Source of the DNA: Scytolyngbya sp. HA4215-MV1
GTDB taxonomy: Bacteria > Cyanobacteriota > Cyanobacteriia > Leptolyngbyales > Leptolyngbyaceae
Length of the DNA: 64,000 bases
NCBI GenBank assembly: GCA_019359045.1
Contig: JAHHIA010000009.1
Span: 62,001 to 126,000, forward strand
Reading direction: 5' to 3'
A program made the position numbers and the translations under genes. Positions within the stretch are counted from its first letter, which is position 1, and every line of letters starts with the position of its first letter. This document shows, piece after piece, positions 8,883 to 17,616 of this stretch. The notes under the pieces are model-generated. The model searched no databases, was not told the origin of the DNA, and saw nothing but the letters and a program-made list of their open reading frames with translations.

Positions 8883-9734
8883 TTAGAGCAGGTTTTTAAT
8901 TTTTGCTTTATAGGCAACCTTGTCTAAGCCATCGCCGATTTTCGCTTTGGTAGGATTGATCGCTTGCTGAATGCGGGCAATGCGGTTTTTGGTATCAGGA
9001 TGGGTGCTCAAGATGGTGGGAACAGAGCCTTGACTTTGAGCCAGGAGCTTCTGGAAAAAGGTAATCATTTCATATTGGGCATAGCCTGCTGCACCCATAT
9101 TTTTGAGCCCTTCCTGATCGGCTTCGTACTCATCTTTGCGGCTATTGGGGCGGCGCAGAGCCAACTCAACCCCTAGCCCCACTGCGGTGTTGCGATCGAG
9201 TCCTGCGGCAGTGGCGATACCGCGTGCGATCGCCAACTCTCGCATTTGTTTAATCGAATGACGGCGAGCAATATGCCCAATTTCGTGCCCCACCACACTG
9301 GCAACCTGAGCTTCATCATCTGCCAGTTTCAACAAACCCGTATTGACATACACAAAACCTCCCATGGTGGCAAAAGCATTCACGCCATTGTCTTCAACCA
9401 CTTGAAACGTGTAGGGAATGTTGGGACGAGCGCTTTTGGCAGCCAGTCTTTGCCCTAACTTGTTAACGTACTCATTAATGGTCGGGTCTTTGTAGAGCTT
9501 AACCTGCTGTTTGATTTGCTCGTTGATCTCGGTACCCAGGGTAACTTCTTTCTTGTCGGAAATATTGGAAAGCTGAATAACCTGAACCCCCTGCAAAATC
9601 AAATCACCCCAGGAAATTGCTCGGGTTTTAGTCGGCACGCCGAGACATAGTCCCAGAGCCACTGTGAGCGAAATCAATGGATAAATCCAGCGGTGCCGAG
9701 AACGGCGATAGAGAGAAGAAAGGAAATTAAGCAT
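8883..9734 (-). CDS. M48 family metalloprotease (periplasmic/lumenal)
   Basis: The 283-residue protein has an N-terminal basic stretch and hydrophobic segment (residues 15-32) ending near TRA, consistent with a signal peptide or anchor. The zinc site is complete: HEIGH at residues 150-154 and a third ligand in EYEAD at 202-206. The NAFATMGGFVYVNTGLL block before the zinc motif is typical of BepA/YfgC- and LoiP-type M48 proteases, which act in envelope protein quality control. No TPR domain follows, so it is the short form. Convergent with the phosphatase gene; 8669-8882 carries the hairpin and repeat. Confidence 0.9.
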   Translation of the reverse strand: MLNFLSSLYRRSRHRWIYPLISLTVALGLCLGVPTKTRAISWGDLILQGVQVIQLSNISDKKEVTLGTEINEQIKQQVKLYKDPTINEYVNKLGQRLAAKSARPNIPYTFQVVEDNGVNAFATMGGFVYVNTGLLKLADDEAQVASVVGHEIGHIARRHSIKQMRELAIARGIATAAGLDRNTAVGLGVELALRRPNSRKDEYEADQEGLKNMGAAGYAQYEMITFFQKLLAQSQGSVPTILSTHPDTKNRIARIQQAINPTKAKIGDGLDKVAYKAKIKNLL

Positions 9735-10132
9735 GACCGTATCGAATGTGGGAAGAACTCAAAGAACAGCAATTTTTACAATCGGATGCAGTGCATTCGC
9801 TGAAGAGGCTTGATAGAAAGGCAAGCTCAAAACCAGAACTGACCGGAATCGGCAAAAGCCAGAATTAAAAGGGTTGGAACAAGGGTGAATAAAAGGACGA
9901 ATCTATAAAAAAGACGAAATTGGCAGTTGGGAGTTGCCAGGGAGAAGTTCTACTTTTGGATGGAATCCTCTGATCCTTCTAGAGAACCGCGATCGATTAT
10001 GCAAGTCATGATAATCTGACACCAGGCTGTGGAGAGCTAGGTCTTCCACAAGCTTAACCTGGCATAAATTCTGACCATCTGGTTAGTTTTAAGGTTTACT
10101 TTACCTTCTGCAATTCGATTGGATCATCGCTC
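9735..10132 (+). other. Divergent intergenic region
   Basis: About 400 bases between the divergent M48 protease and DUF4330 genes. Promoters for both must lie here, but I see no element clear enough to place. No ORF or strong repeat is supported. Confidence 0.4.
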
Positions 10133-10651
10133 ATGGCTATCGTAGATTCTCAAGGTCGTCTGTTTGGTAAGGTCAGCATCCTGGATGTTGGAGCCGTTCT
10201 GGTGATTTTGCTGGTGGTGGTGGGTATCTTTTTCTTTCCAGGCACCTCCTCCGTAGCGCAAATTTCCGGAAAAACGAAGCCTGTTGAGGTGGATGTCATG
10301 GCAAGAGGATTGGGCGTACTGAATGCCAATAATCTCATCCAGGCTGGGACGAAGACCAATTTGATTGTGCGCAATCAGCCCTACGGACAGGTGGATATTA
10401 AGGCGGTCAAGTCTTTGCCTCGCAGTGTAGCTGTACCGCAACCAGATGGATCGGTGAAAGCTTTACCTGATCCCCGTCCCGAATTGGCATACACCACAGA
10501 TATTCTGATTACGCTGACCGGGAAAGCCAACATTACCGCCGATGGACCTGTTTTGGGAAATAATAAGGTGAAGGTGGGGACGTTGGTTGAATTGGAAGGG
10601 CTGACTTACGACTTTAATGCCACCATTATTGATGTGCGCGTTGTCAAGTAA
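10133..10651 (+). CDS. DUF4330 domain protein, membrane anchored
   Basis: The 172-residue protein opens with VDSQGRLFGKVSILD and a single membrane helix (about residues 20-37, VGAVLVILLVVVGIFFF). The extracytoplasmic remainder is beta-rich. The opening motif and layout match the cyanobacterial DUF4330 family, whose function is unknown. ATG at 10133; no strong Shine-Dalgarno. A good terminator lies at 10699-10743, so it is probably monocistronic. Confidence 0.8.
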   Translation: MAIVDSQGRLFGKVSILDVGAVLVILLVVVGIFFFPGTSSVAQISGKTKPVEVDVMARGLGVLNANNLIQAGTKTNLIVRNQPYGQVDIKAVKSLPRSVAVPQPDGSVKALPDPRPELAYTTDILITLTGKANITADGPVLGNNKVKVGTLVELEGLTYDFNATIIDVRVVK

Positions 10652-10698
10652 GCGATCGGTCGGAGTGTCTCATCCTCGAGACTTGGTTAAGTCAATAA

Positions 10699-10743
10699 GG
10701 GGCACAGAGAGTCGATTGGTACCTGTCTGTGTCCTGATTTTTT
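10699..10743 (+). terminator. Rho-independent terminator after the DUF4330 gene
   Basis: GGGGCACAGA (10699-10708) pairs with TCTGTGTCCT (10726-10735), using two G-T wobbles. A T6 run follows at 10738-10743. It lies just before the end of the convergent alpha/beta hydrolase gene. Confidence 0.65.
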
Positions 10744-10764
10744 AGATTCACTGCTGTGTGATCG

Positions 10765-11667
10765 TTATGCCAATTGGGACAAACATTGACGAATGACCCC
10801 GATCGTCACGGCAGGCAATTCCAATTGGGGAGTCAAGCCAGTGTCGGGGATCGCCTGGAAAATACGAACAGCTTTGGGATTGAGATCGGCAAGACGACGA
10901 CCGATATCTATTTGGGTGAATTGGGCTTGTTGTCCCCACAAAATCGCCGTGGGTGTGGTGAGTTGGGGGATGTAAGTCGCCAGATCAAAGCAGAGATCGC
11001 CCCGGACAAAGGATAGGGCAGAATATTCCGCATTGGGGCGAGTCGCTGATTCGAGATAGGCGGCGACAATTTCGGGATAAATGCGGCTGGCGTTGGCAAA
11101 CTGGCGCTGCTCCAAAAAGCTCCGAATGCCGCTGCCGGTAGCAACGGCGGTGTTGTAGATCAGACGATCGAGGATGGGGGTGCTGACCAGTTGGGCAAAG
11201 AAACTGCGCCGATAGTCACCGCCAAAATCGGACAATCCAGTGGGTGAGGTCAGGATCAGCGATTGAAACAATTCGGGATGAGCGATCGCCACCCGGATGG
11301 TGAATGCTGCGGTCAGGGAAGAAGCCATGACAATCGCAGGTGCTTGACAAGTCTGCTGTAGAAACTCGGCGATCGTACTGAGATAGTCATCGATTTGATA
11401 ATTGCGCTCTGGACGATCGGAGGCGCCCCATCCAATCAGATCGGGTGCCAAAATCCGGTAGTTGGCAGCAAAGGCAGGATAAACTTTGGACCACTCGTAA
11501 GCGGATGACCCACCCCCCAAACCGTGCAAGAAAACCAGCGTGGGTAATGGGTTGCTGGCTGGCTCTGGTGCCTGCCAAGGGGATGCCTCAGCGGTGTAAT
11601 AGACGATTTTGCCCAGTTGGGTTAAGAGTGAATGCTGACAAAAGCCTGGCGGCTGAAACATAAACAC
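10765..11667 (-). CDS. Alpha/beta-fold hydrolase with degenerate catalytic residues
   Basis: The 300-residue protein has the alpha/beta hydrolase core. The oxyanion-hole motif FLHGLGGG lies near residue 50 and the strand APDLIGWGASD near residue 95. The nucleophile elbow reads MASSLTAA instead of GxSxG, keeping one serine. The expected acid segment reads WGQQAQF, with no Asp. The expected GHxPxxE segment reads DTGLTPQLELP, with Leu in place of His. Two triad residues are therefore apparently missing. It may bind rather than hydrolyse a ligand, or use other residues. It converges with the DUF4330 gene. Confidence 0.8.
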   Translation of the reverse strand: MFMFQPPGFCQHSLLTQLGKIVYYTAEASPWQAPEPASNPLPTLVFLHGLGGGSSAYEWSKVYPAFAANYRILAPDLIGWGASDRPERNYQIDDYLSTIAEFLQQTCQAPAIVMASSLTAAFTIRVAIAHPELFQSLILTSPTGLSDFGGDYRRSFFAQLVSTPILDRLIYNTAVATGSGIRSFLEQRQFANASRIYPEIVAAYLESATRPNAEYSALSFVRGDLCFDLATYIPQLTTPTAILWGQQAQFTQIDIGRRLADLNPKAVRIFQAIPDTGLTPQLELPAVTIGVIRQCLSQLA

Positions 11668-12112
11668 AGTTCCATGGAGGGATATGCCCCCAGCCTAACG
11701 CTTGCTGACTGGAAAGGGTGCCCTGGATACCATTGCGCCATTCTCTGAAGAACTGTAAAGCCGCGGTGAAGCCTGAATGAGCATGATTAAAGATTTTGAC
11801 GACTTTTTACGGAATTATTTTCCGTAAAAGTGCTGAAGATCGTCATTTTTCAAAGGTTTGCGAGGATATCGCGATCGATATTTTTTCCTTGCTCACTAAC
11901 ATTTCTTCTGCGAAATCGTAGATAATTCAAGCAGTGGGGGGTCTTCCCCCTCACCCCTCTTGACTTTATTTATTGGGGAACTGCTGGAGGGCAATAGCCT
12001 CTTGGCAGGAGTGAGTAAGGTTCTATCAAAGTTTGTTTCGGTTTCCTGGTTCAGTTCTCTTCTCTCTTCAATCGCAACTCGTTGAGATCGGCAATCGCAC
12101 CTACGTTTTTTT
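11668..12112 (+). other. Divergent intergenic region with an inverted repeat
   Basis: No gene is supported. An inverted repeat at 11803-11830 pairs TTTTACGGAA with TTCCGTAAAA, with one bulged base and a short AT loop. It could be an operator for either divergent neighbour or a transcript-end hairpin. Confidence 0.35.
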
Positions 12113-12685
12113 ATGATAAACACTTGGCAACAGCAATCCTACCGTTCTAGACTCGCCCAATTGGGGACGACTGGCGTGCAGAAGCCCGAAGTTGCCCTGC
12201 GATCGCCCCGCGATTTTTCTGGAAACGACGGAGATCAGTCGGAAAGTGCTCCTGCCTGCGTTTCTTTAACATTGGAAGACCTCAAGTGCTTTGAAGTAGT
12301 AGATACGCAATTTCAGTCTTTAGGTGTGACTTTTCGGAATGCGATCGCCCTGCATCCTTCCAATCCTGCATATCCCGCCCATTCCGGCAATATCGTGTTG
12401 CTGGCAGCTCCCAAAAGCGGTTGGCTAGAGGCAACTTTTTCTCGCCCGGTGAGGGTGGCGCGCGGGTTTGTCACCAGTTCCCGGCAAGCCACACTCACGG
12501 CTTATGATTATGCGGGCACAGTACTCGCCCAAGCGGAGATCCCCACCCCCAACCTGGCAGGCTCGAACGCACCGACCCCACCGAACGCAGAGCTGAGTGT
12601 AGAAGTGACAAATATCCATCGGATTGTTTTCTCGGCATTTGGCGGCGAGTTGACTGTGGATGGCTTTGGGTTTAGTTTTTGGTAA
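12113..12685 (+). CDS. Conserved hypothetical beta-sandwich-like protein
   Basis: The 190-residue protein has no clear signal peptide. Residues 55-190 read like the beta-rich domain of many PEP-CTERM-type extracellular proteins: LGVTFRNAIALHPSNPAYP, a central VRVARGFVTSS strand, YDYAGTVLAQ, and the closing IHRIVFSAFGGELTVDGFGF. No PEP-CTERM anchor follows; the protein ends right after the last strand. Function is not known. A hairpin at 12698-12726 follows the stop. Confidence 0.6.
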   Translation: MINTWQQQSYRSRLAQLGTTGVQKPEVALRSPRDFSGNDGDQSESAPACVSLTLEDLKCFEVVDTQFQSLGVTFRNAIALHPSNPAYPAHSGNIVLLAAPKSGWLEATFSRPVRVARGFVTSSRQATLTAYDYAGTVLAQAEIPTPNLAGSNAPTPPNAELSVEVTNIHRIVFSAFGGELTVDGFGFSFW

Positions 12686-12697
12686 CTAGAGAAATCA

Positions 12698-12726
12698 CGA
12701 AATGATGATCAGAATTCATCATTTCG
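12698..12726 (+). terminator. Hairpin between two plus-strand genes
   Basis: CGAAATGATGA (12698-12708) and TCATCATTTCG (12716-12726) pair perfectly over an AT-rich 7-base loop. It lacks a T-run. It is either a weak terminator or a structure in the leader of the gene at 12776. Confidence 0.4.
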
Positions 12727-12775
12727 GCTAAAGACCAGTTATCCTGTTAACTGAATGAGGATCGCATTTCTATAG

Positions 12776-13657
12776 ATGGAGATTGCTTTCTTCTCGCCAG
12801 AGCTGAGCATTCAAGGTCAATGGGTGATTAACGTGGCACAGGCTTCTTTTCGGTGGCGAAAACTGGTCAACCAGTTGCAAGATTCGCCCCTCCCAGAATT
12901 GAATCTCCCAGAACTCAATTTTGCTGCCCTCAGCCAGTTGCCTTTGCCCCACCTGGGAAAGGCAGGGGGCTGGATTGTCGGGTTAACGGGTACAGCTGCT
13001 TTGCTGTACTGGGATGGCAAATTGCTCCTGGCAACAGGCACAGGCGTGTTGATGATGTTGTCGGTGCATTTGTTGCACGAAAGCAAGTGGAAAGTCCCCT
13101 CATTGGACTTGCGACGGTGGCTGAGTGGAGCCAACCGTCAATTGGTCGTTGCCGTCGGGTGTGGCGGAGTCGCAACGCTGAGCACTTACCTAGCAGCCTC
13201 GATTTGGTCAGATTCAGGAAGTGGCTGGATTGCGATCGGGGAAATTTTGCAGGGAGCAGGCATCGCCGGTATTTTAGGCATCTTGCTGTGGCAGATGGGG
13301 AATCGTCGCTCGATGCGAGATGAAGCCTACTTTAACCAACTCCTTTCAGATTTGACCGATGCTGATCCGCTGAAGCGTTTGATTGCGGTTCGTCAAATCA
13401 CGCATCTTACCACCAGTCGGCGTTTGGAATCTGATCGCGATCGTCCTATTGCAGATTATTTTCGTCTTATGCTCAGTCGAGAAGAAGAATCAATTATTCG
13501 AGATGCTGTGCTAGAAGGGCTTTACGAACTGGATACGATTAACCAATTGGCACAGAGTCAGCAACCTAATTTTTCCGCTCCTCTGATTCGCCGATCGTCT
13601 ACAAAGGTACGCCGACAGACGGCAACCAAGCGCAATTATCCCTTGTCTGAAAGCTAA
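12776..13657 (+). CDS. Conserved membrane protein with C-terminal armadillo-like region
   Basis: The 293-residue protein has several hydrophobic segments between about residues 60 and 180 (for example WIVGLTGTAALLYW and a long GAGIAGILGILLW helix). A cytoplasmic C-terminal half follows. Residues 185-255 contain paired amphipathic helices (DADPLKRLIAVRQITHL, REEESIIRDAVLEGL) that look like HEAT/armadillo units. The end is strongly basic. I recall similar proteins as conserved hypotheticals in cyanobacteria, without known function. The ATG at 12776 has only a distant GAGG (about 12756), so the start is less sure than the frame. A strong terminator follows. Confidence 0.65.
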   Translation: MEIAFFSPELSIQGQWVINVAQASFRWRKLVNQLQDSPLPELNLPELNFAALSQLPLPHLGKAGGWIVGLTGTAALLYWDGKLLLATGTGVLMMLSVHLLHESKWKVPSLDLRRWLSGANRQLVVAVGCGGVATLSTYLAASIWSDSGSGWIAIGEILQGAGIAGILGILLWQMGNRRSMRDEAYFNQLLSDLTDADPLKRLIAVRQITHLTTSRRLESDRDRPIADYFRLMLSREEESIIRDAVLEGLYELDTINQLAQSQQPNFSAPLIRRSSTKVRRQTATKRNYPLSES

Positions 13658-13685
13658 TGTGATCGTGGTTTAGGGGCGCAATCCT

Positions 13686-13731
13686 GTAGAAGGGGACGCG
13701 AGATATTGCGTCCTCTTCTGCATGCTTTTTT
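13686..13731 (+). terminator. Rho-independent terminator
   Basis: The arms at 13686-13699 (GTAGAAGGGGACGC) and 13708-13721 (GCGTCCTCTTCTGC) pair along their full length with two G-T pairs. A T6 run follows at 13726-13731. It ends the plus-strand membrane-protein transcript; the minus-strand pentapeptide gene ends just beyond it. Confidence 0.75.
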
Positions 13732-13736
13732 CCTAG

Positions 13737-14243
13737 CTAAGGGCAACCCAGCGATTCGCGGGTGTTTGCTCCAGTGACGGGGTTAATGCCGCTTGCCGAC
13801 TGGCAAAGCCGCAGGACTTGAGCGCGATCGAGCATGGCATCGGTAAAGTCAGCGCCAGTTACAGTTGCCCTCAAGAAGCTGGACTTCAGCATCATGGCAG
13901 AAGTCAAAATTGCATTACTCAAATCTGCATCCGCGAAATCGGTTAGGTAAGCAATGCCATCCCCCAGGTTGGCACCACGCAGATTGGCTTTGGTCAGTAC
14001 TGCACCATTAAATACTGCGCCCCGCAGGTCGGCATTTTCAAAATTAGCTCCTGCCAATTGGGCTTTGGCAAATTCTGCCTGCACTAAGTTTTGACCCGAG
14101 TAGTCCTGGCTGATCACATCTACGTCGTCGTAACTCCGAATCGCCGCAGAACTGGCAGCCAAAGCAGGTAGGGTTTGCGTGATCACTAACAACCAGAACA
14201 AGAATAAAATTCCCAGCAAAGGGCGAAAGATACGCATAATCAT
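13737..14243 (-). CDS. Exported pentapeptide-repeat protein
   Basis: The 168-residue protein has a clear signal peptide (hydrophobic residues 8-25, cleavage near LPALAA). A run of A(D/N)LxX pentapeptide repeats follows from about residue 48 to 140 (for example AQLAGANFENADLRGAVF and TKANLRGANL). Such right-handed quadrilateral beta-helix proteins are common in the cyanobacterial periplasm and thylakoid lumen; their role is mostly unknown. The C-terminal 25 residues contain two cysteines (LCQSA, LGCP) that could form a disulfide after export. The family call is secure. Confidence 0.85.
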   Translation of the reverse strand: MIMRIFRPLLGILFLFWLLVITQTLPALAASSAAIRSYDDVDVISQDYSGQNLVQAEFAKAQLAGANFENADLRGAVFNGAVLTKANLRGANLGDGIAYLTDFADADLSNAILTSAMMLKSSFLRATVTGADFTDAMLDRAQVLRLCQSASGINPVTGANTRESLGCP

Positions 14244-14387
14244 GGATTAGAAGGAACAGGATGGAGATGCTTGATTCAATTCAACTTAACATCCCTGATT
14301 TCCCTTGTAACCAGGATAGAGAACGGTGCCGACTCTCAGCCCGTGACGAACCGGCTCGCTTTTGTAACGGGTTCTACCCTTTCACCC

Positions 14388-14421
14388 CTTTCAAAAATAC
14401 CAACAACACCTTTGAAACACT
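14388..14421. repeat. 34-bp dispersed repeat, copy 1
   Basis: This stretch (CTTTCAAAAATACCAACAAC, then ACCTTTGAAACACT) recurs at 63695-63728 with a single mismatch. The second copy forms one arm of a long hairpin. Here it lies between the pentapeptide-protein start and the end of the efflux operon. Function unknown. Confidence 0.65.
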
Positions 14422-14453
14422 ACCTATCCCTTTCAAAACTTTTTTCTGCTGTA

Positions 14454-16073
14454 TTAGTGCGCGATCGGTGCTTTTGCCCTCGCCCCACCTTTGCCTAAGA
14501 AGAAAAGAAGGGGCAAAGAACAAAGAAAAATAATGCCTACAAATCGAAAAATATCGGCGTAGGATAAAATTGCTGATTGCGTATTGATCAGTTGTTCCAA
14601 GGATGCGATCGCTTGATGGTGTGCCGTCGTTGCATCGAAACCACGACTTTGAAATAACGCGGTTAGTGCGTCTAGCCGTTGTGTAGTTTGCAAATTGTAA
14701 GGCGTTAATTTTGCCAAAAGAATGCTTTTGTGAAAGGCTTCTCGTTGCTCAAGCAGCGTCGTCAAGATGGCAATACCAATGCTGCCGCCCAGTTGGCGCG
14801 TTAAGTTGTAAAAGCCTGAACCTGCGGAAATATCTTGCTTGGGCAGGCTCCCTAGAGCCGCTAGACTTAAGGGCAAAAACATCAAGACGGTGGTTGCTCC
14901 CCGCCATACCAGGGGCCAAAATAAATCCTCTGTCCCAGATTGGGGGGTAATTCTTGCCAGGTCAAACATGACCAGTGTGGTTCCGATCGCACCTAACCCC
15001 ACCAAAAGTCGCGCATCCACTTTGCTGGAGATCTTGCCCAGCAGCACCATCATGATGGCAGAGGCTAACGCCCCCGGCGCCAGCAAAAATCCTGTTTGCA
15101 TTGCCGAAAACCCCAATACTCCTTGAGCAAATAGGGGCACTGCAAACAATGCGCCGTACAATCCCATGCCTAAGATGCCAGAGTAAACACTGCCTGCTGC
15201 TAAGGAACGGTGGCGCAGCACGCGCAAATCAACCGCAGGAGCTTTGATACTGAGTTCGCGGATGATAAACAACACCAAGCTCACTGCCGCAGCGATCGCC
15301 AACAGGGTGATCAACTGGGATTCGAACCAATCGTTTTTTTCGCCTTCTTCTAACAGCGTTTGCAAACCACCTACAGCAACGATTAACAATCCGATTCCCC
15401 ACCAATCGATAGATTGTTGACGCCGTGTATTCACTCGCTGCTTGGAATCAGGACGAAGAAATAGGACAGCCATGACGACCGCTAGTACACCGATCGGCAA
15501 ATTAATAAAGAAAATCCAGCGCCATCCCAACGTATCAGTTAGATAGCCCCCCAAGGTTGGACCAATTGCCGGGCCTGCAATCACCCCTACCCCAAATACC
15601 GCCTGGGCAAGTCCCTGCTCCTCAGGCGAAAAGGTTTCAAATAAAATTGTCTGGGCTTTTGCCAGCAATCCCCCGCCACATAAGCCTTGCAAAATCCGTG
15701 CGATTACCAACATGGGGAGATTTACTGCAAAGCCACACAATACAGAGGCAAGTGTAAACCCCACCATCGAAAATACAAAATACGTTTTCTTGCCAAAAAC
15801 ATCGCCCAGCCAAGCAGACAGGGGAATGAGCACAACATTTGCGATCGCATACCCGGTGACAACCCATCCCACTTCAGTAACCGTTGCACCCAAAGTCGCT
15901 TGAATATCGGTCAGCGCAACGTTCACAATGCTAGTATCAATCACTTCTAGAATGGCGCCTAGCGACGCCGTCAGTGCGATCGCCCACTTTAAGGGACCTT
16001 GCACATACCCCGTTTGAGAATCACGAGCGCGGTTTCTCTGCTTGGCATGAGACGAACGATGAGCAGTCGCCAT
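14454..16073 (-). CDS. DHA2-family MFS multidrug transporter (EmrB/QacA type)
   Basis: The 539-residue protein has about 14 hydrophobic helices, as expected for DHA2 drug:H+ antiporters. Typical motifs are DTSIVNVALTDIQATLG in helix 1, GDVFGKKTYF in the first cytoplasmic loop, and GWRWIFFINLPIGVLA at the helix 5-6 region. The last part (about 465-500) is a periplasmic loop containing MFS-EmrB-like sequence. It follows the HlyD-type adaptor gene by 16 bases, so the two form an EmrAB-type inner-membrane pump. Substrate is unknown; a TetR regulator is upstream. Confidence 0.92.
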   Translation of the reverse strand: MATAHRSSHAKQRNRARDSQTGYVQGPLKWAIALTASLGAILEVIDTSIVNVALTDIQATLGATVTEVGWVVTGYAIANVVLIPLSAWLGDVFGKKTYFVFSMVGFTLASVLCGFAVNLPMLVIARILQGLCGGGLLAKAQTILFETFSPEEQGLAQAVFGVGVIAGPAIGPTLGGYLTDTLGWRWIFFINLPIGVLAVVMAVLFLRPDSKQRVNTRRQQSIDWWGIGLLIVAVGGLQTLLEEGEKNDWFESQLITLLAIAAAVSLVLFIIRELSIKAPAVDLRVLRHRSLAAGSVYSGILGMGLYGALFAVPLFAQGVLGFSAMQTGFLLAPGALASAIMMVLLGKISSKVDARLLVGLGAIGTTLVMFDLARITPQSGTEDLFWPLVWRGATTVLMFLPLSLAALGSLPKQDISAGSGFYNLTRQLGGSIGIAILTTLLEQREAFHKSILLAKLTPYNLQTTQRLDALTALFQSRGFDATTAHHQAIASLEQLINTQSAILSYADIFRFVGIIFLCSLPLLFFLGKGGARAKAPIAH

Positions 16074-16089
16074 GAGAATTCCTGAAGCC

Positions 16090-17505
16090 TTAAGGTTTAG
16101 CGGGGGTTGATGTGGCGGATGTGGTGGATGTGGTGTCTACCGTAACGGTGACGTTTAACCCAGGTCGAAGCTTGTGTTGCGGATCTGTTTCTGCATTGAA
16201 TGTCAGGCGCACAGGGACCCATTGCACAACTTTATTGAAGTTGCCTGTAGCATTGTCAGGGGGAAGCAAGGCATAACTAGAGCCTGTGGCAGGACTAATT
16301 CCGGCAATGGTGGCAAGAAAGGTTTCATTTGGGTAAGCATCCACCTTGATTGCTGCTTTCTCACCAATTTGAAGTTTCCCCAGTGCCGTTTCTTTAAAGT
16401 TAGCTTCAACGTAGACCTCATCGGTTCGCAAGGGCACGATCGAGAGTAACGGTTGACCTGCTTCCACCTTTTGGCCAACTTGGGCAGTAAATTGTCCCAC
16501 ATAACCATCCATCGGCGCTTTGATGACTGTATAGGTTAATTGCTGACGAGCCAATGCCAGCGCTGCTGCCGCTTGTGCCACCTGAGCCTGAGCCTGTTTT
16601 TGTTGGTCTTGTTGGACAGTGACTGTTTGTCCCGACACCTGCGTTTCTTGAACCTGTCCTTTGGCAGCATTCGCTTCTGCAACACTAGCTTGCAGCTGGG
16701 CTTGGGCACTGGCGAATTCAGCTTGTGCTTGATCTCCTGTCTTGAGAGTGGCTGCAAGATTGGCTCGTGCATTTTCATAAGCAGCACGTGCCGATTCAAA
16801 CTGTTGAGCTGAAACCGCACCTGCCTGGTACAGGGATTCGTAGCGTCGATAATCCGCCTGGGTTTTATCCACCTCGGTTTGAGCTTGGGCGACCACTGCC
16901 TGCCTGGTTTCGATCTGGGCTTGGGCTTGGGCAACATTGGCTTGAGCCGCATCAATGGCAGATACGCTAGCAGCCAGTTTGGCTTGTGACTGCTGCACTT
17001 GGATTGGATTTGTTTGGTTGGTCACTCGCACGGTATCGGTGGCGCCCGCAAGTTGTGCTTGAGCAATCGCCAAGGCAGCTTCCGCTTGTTTTACTTTGAG
17101 TTGTAAATCCTGGTCTTCCAGAATCAGTAGAGGTTGTCCAGCCCGCACCGGTTCTCCTTCTTTGACCAGTGTTTGCTGAACTGTTGCCGGAATCTTGGAT
17201 GAGAGAGGCGAAAGATGCCCTTGAATTTGAGCGTTATCTGTACTGGCGTGGGTCTGCTGAAACTGCCACCAGCGCCATCCTATGATCGACCCAGCTAGCA
17301 AAATCATGCATCCTCCCATGACCAACAAGAATCGCCGTTTGGGGTTGCCTGGCTTGGGGGCATCCTCTTGCTCAAGGCTTTCATCCTCATCTACGTCGTT
17401 TTGTAAGAGGAGAGTGTCATTTGAGCGATCGTGTTCTTGTTCTTTCAAATCTGTCCGATCAGCTTCGGGGATAACAGCGTGTTCTCGTGATTGTGTCTGA
17501 GTCAT
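16090..17505 (-). CDS. HlyD-family efflux adaptor (EmrA-like)
   Basis: The 471-residue membrane-fusion protein has an acidic N-terminal cytoplasmic segment and one membrane helix (about residues 55-75). A split biotinyl-lipoyl domain follows (STDNAQIQGHLSPLSSKIPA and later KAPMDGYVGQFTAQVG). Between these halves lies a long Ala/Gln-rich helical hairpin (about 130-320). The beta-barrel domain follows with LLSIVPL and EVYVEANFKET. The DNA of the hairpin is strongly biased to CAA/GCA codons. It lies between the tetR-type and MFS genes, all on one strand. Confidence 0.92.
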   Translation of the reverse strand: MTQTQSREHAVIPEADRTDLKEQEHDRSNDTLLLQNDVDEDESLEQEDAPKPGNPKRRFLLVMGGCMILLAGSIIGWRWWQFQQTHASTDNAQIQGHLSPLSSKIPATVQQTLVKEGEPVRAGQPLLILEDQDLQLKVKQAEAALAIAQAQLAGATDTVRVTNQTNPIQVQQSQAKLAASVSAIDAAQANVAQAQAQIETRQAVVAQAQTEVDKTQADYRRYESLYQAGAVSAQQFESARAAYENARANLAATLKTGDQAQAEFASAQAQLQASVAEANAAKGQVQETQVSGQTVTVQQDQQKQAQAQVAQAAAALALARQQLTYTVIKAPMDGYVGQFTAQVGQKVEAGQPLLSIVPLRTDEVYVEANFKETALGKLQIGEKAAIKVDAYPNETFLATIAGISPATGSSYALLPPDNATGNFNKVVQWVPVRLTFNAETDPQHKLRPGLNVTVTVDTTSTTSATSTPAKP

Positions 17506-17616
17506 AGCAAGTTAAGGAATCGATGATACAGAGAGTGATTGAATCGTTGAAAAGACAGAAACCTTGAGAAAAATCCGCTCTGTTGTGGCGTCTTTGATTG
17601 TGAACTGACTCTGGTT

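Noticed and set aside
16540-16970. Several overlapping frames inside the efflux adaptor gene on both strands
   Set aside because: They arise from the repetitive Ala/Gln codons of the helical hairpin; the HlyD frame explains the region.
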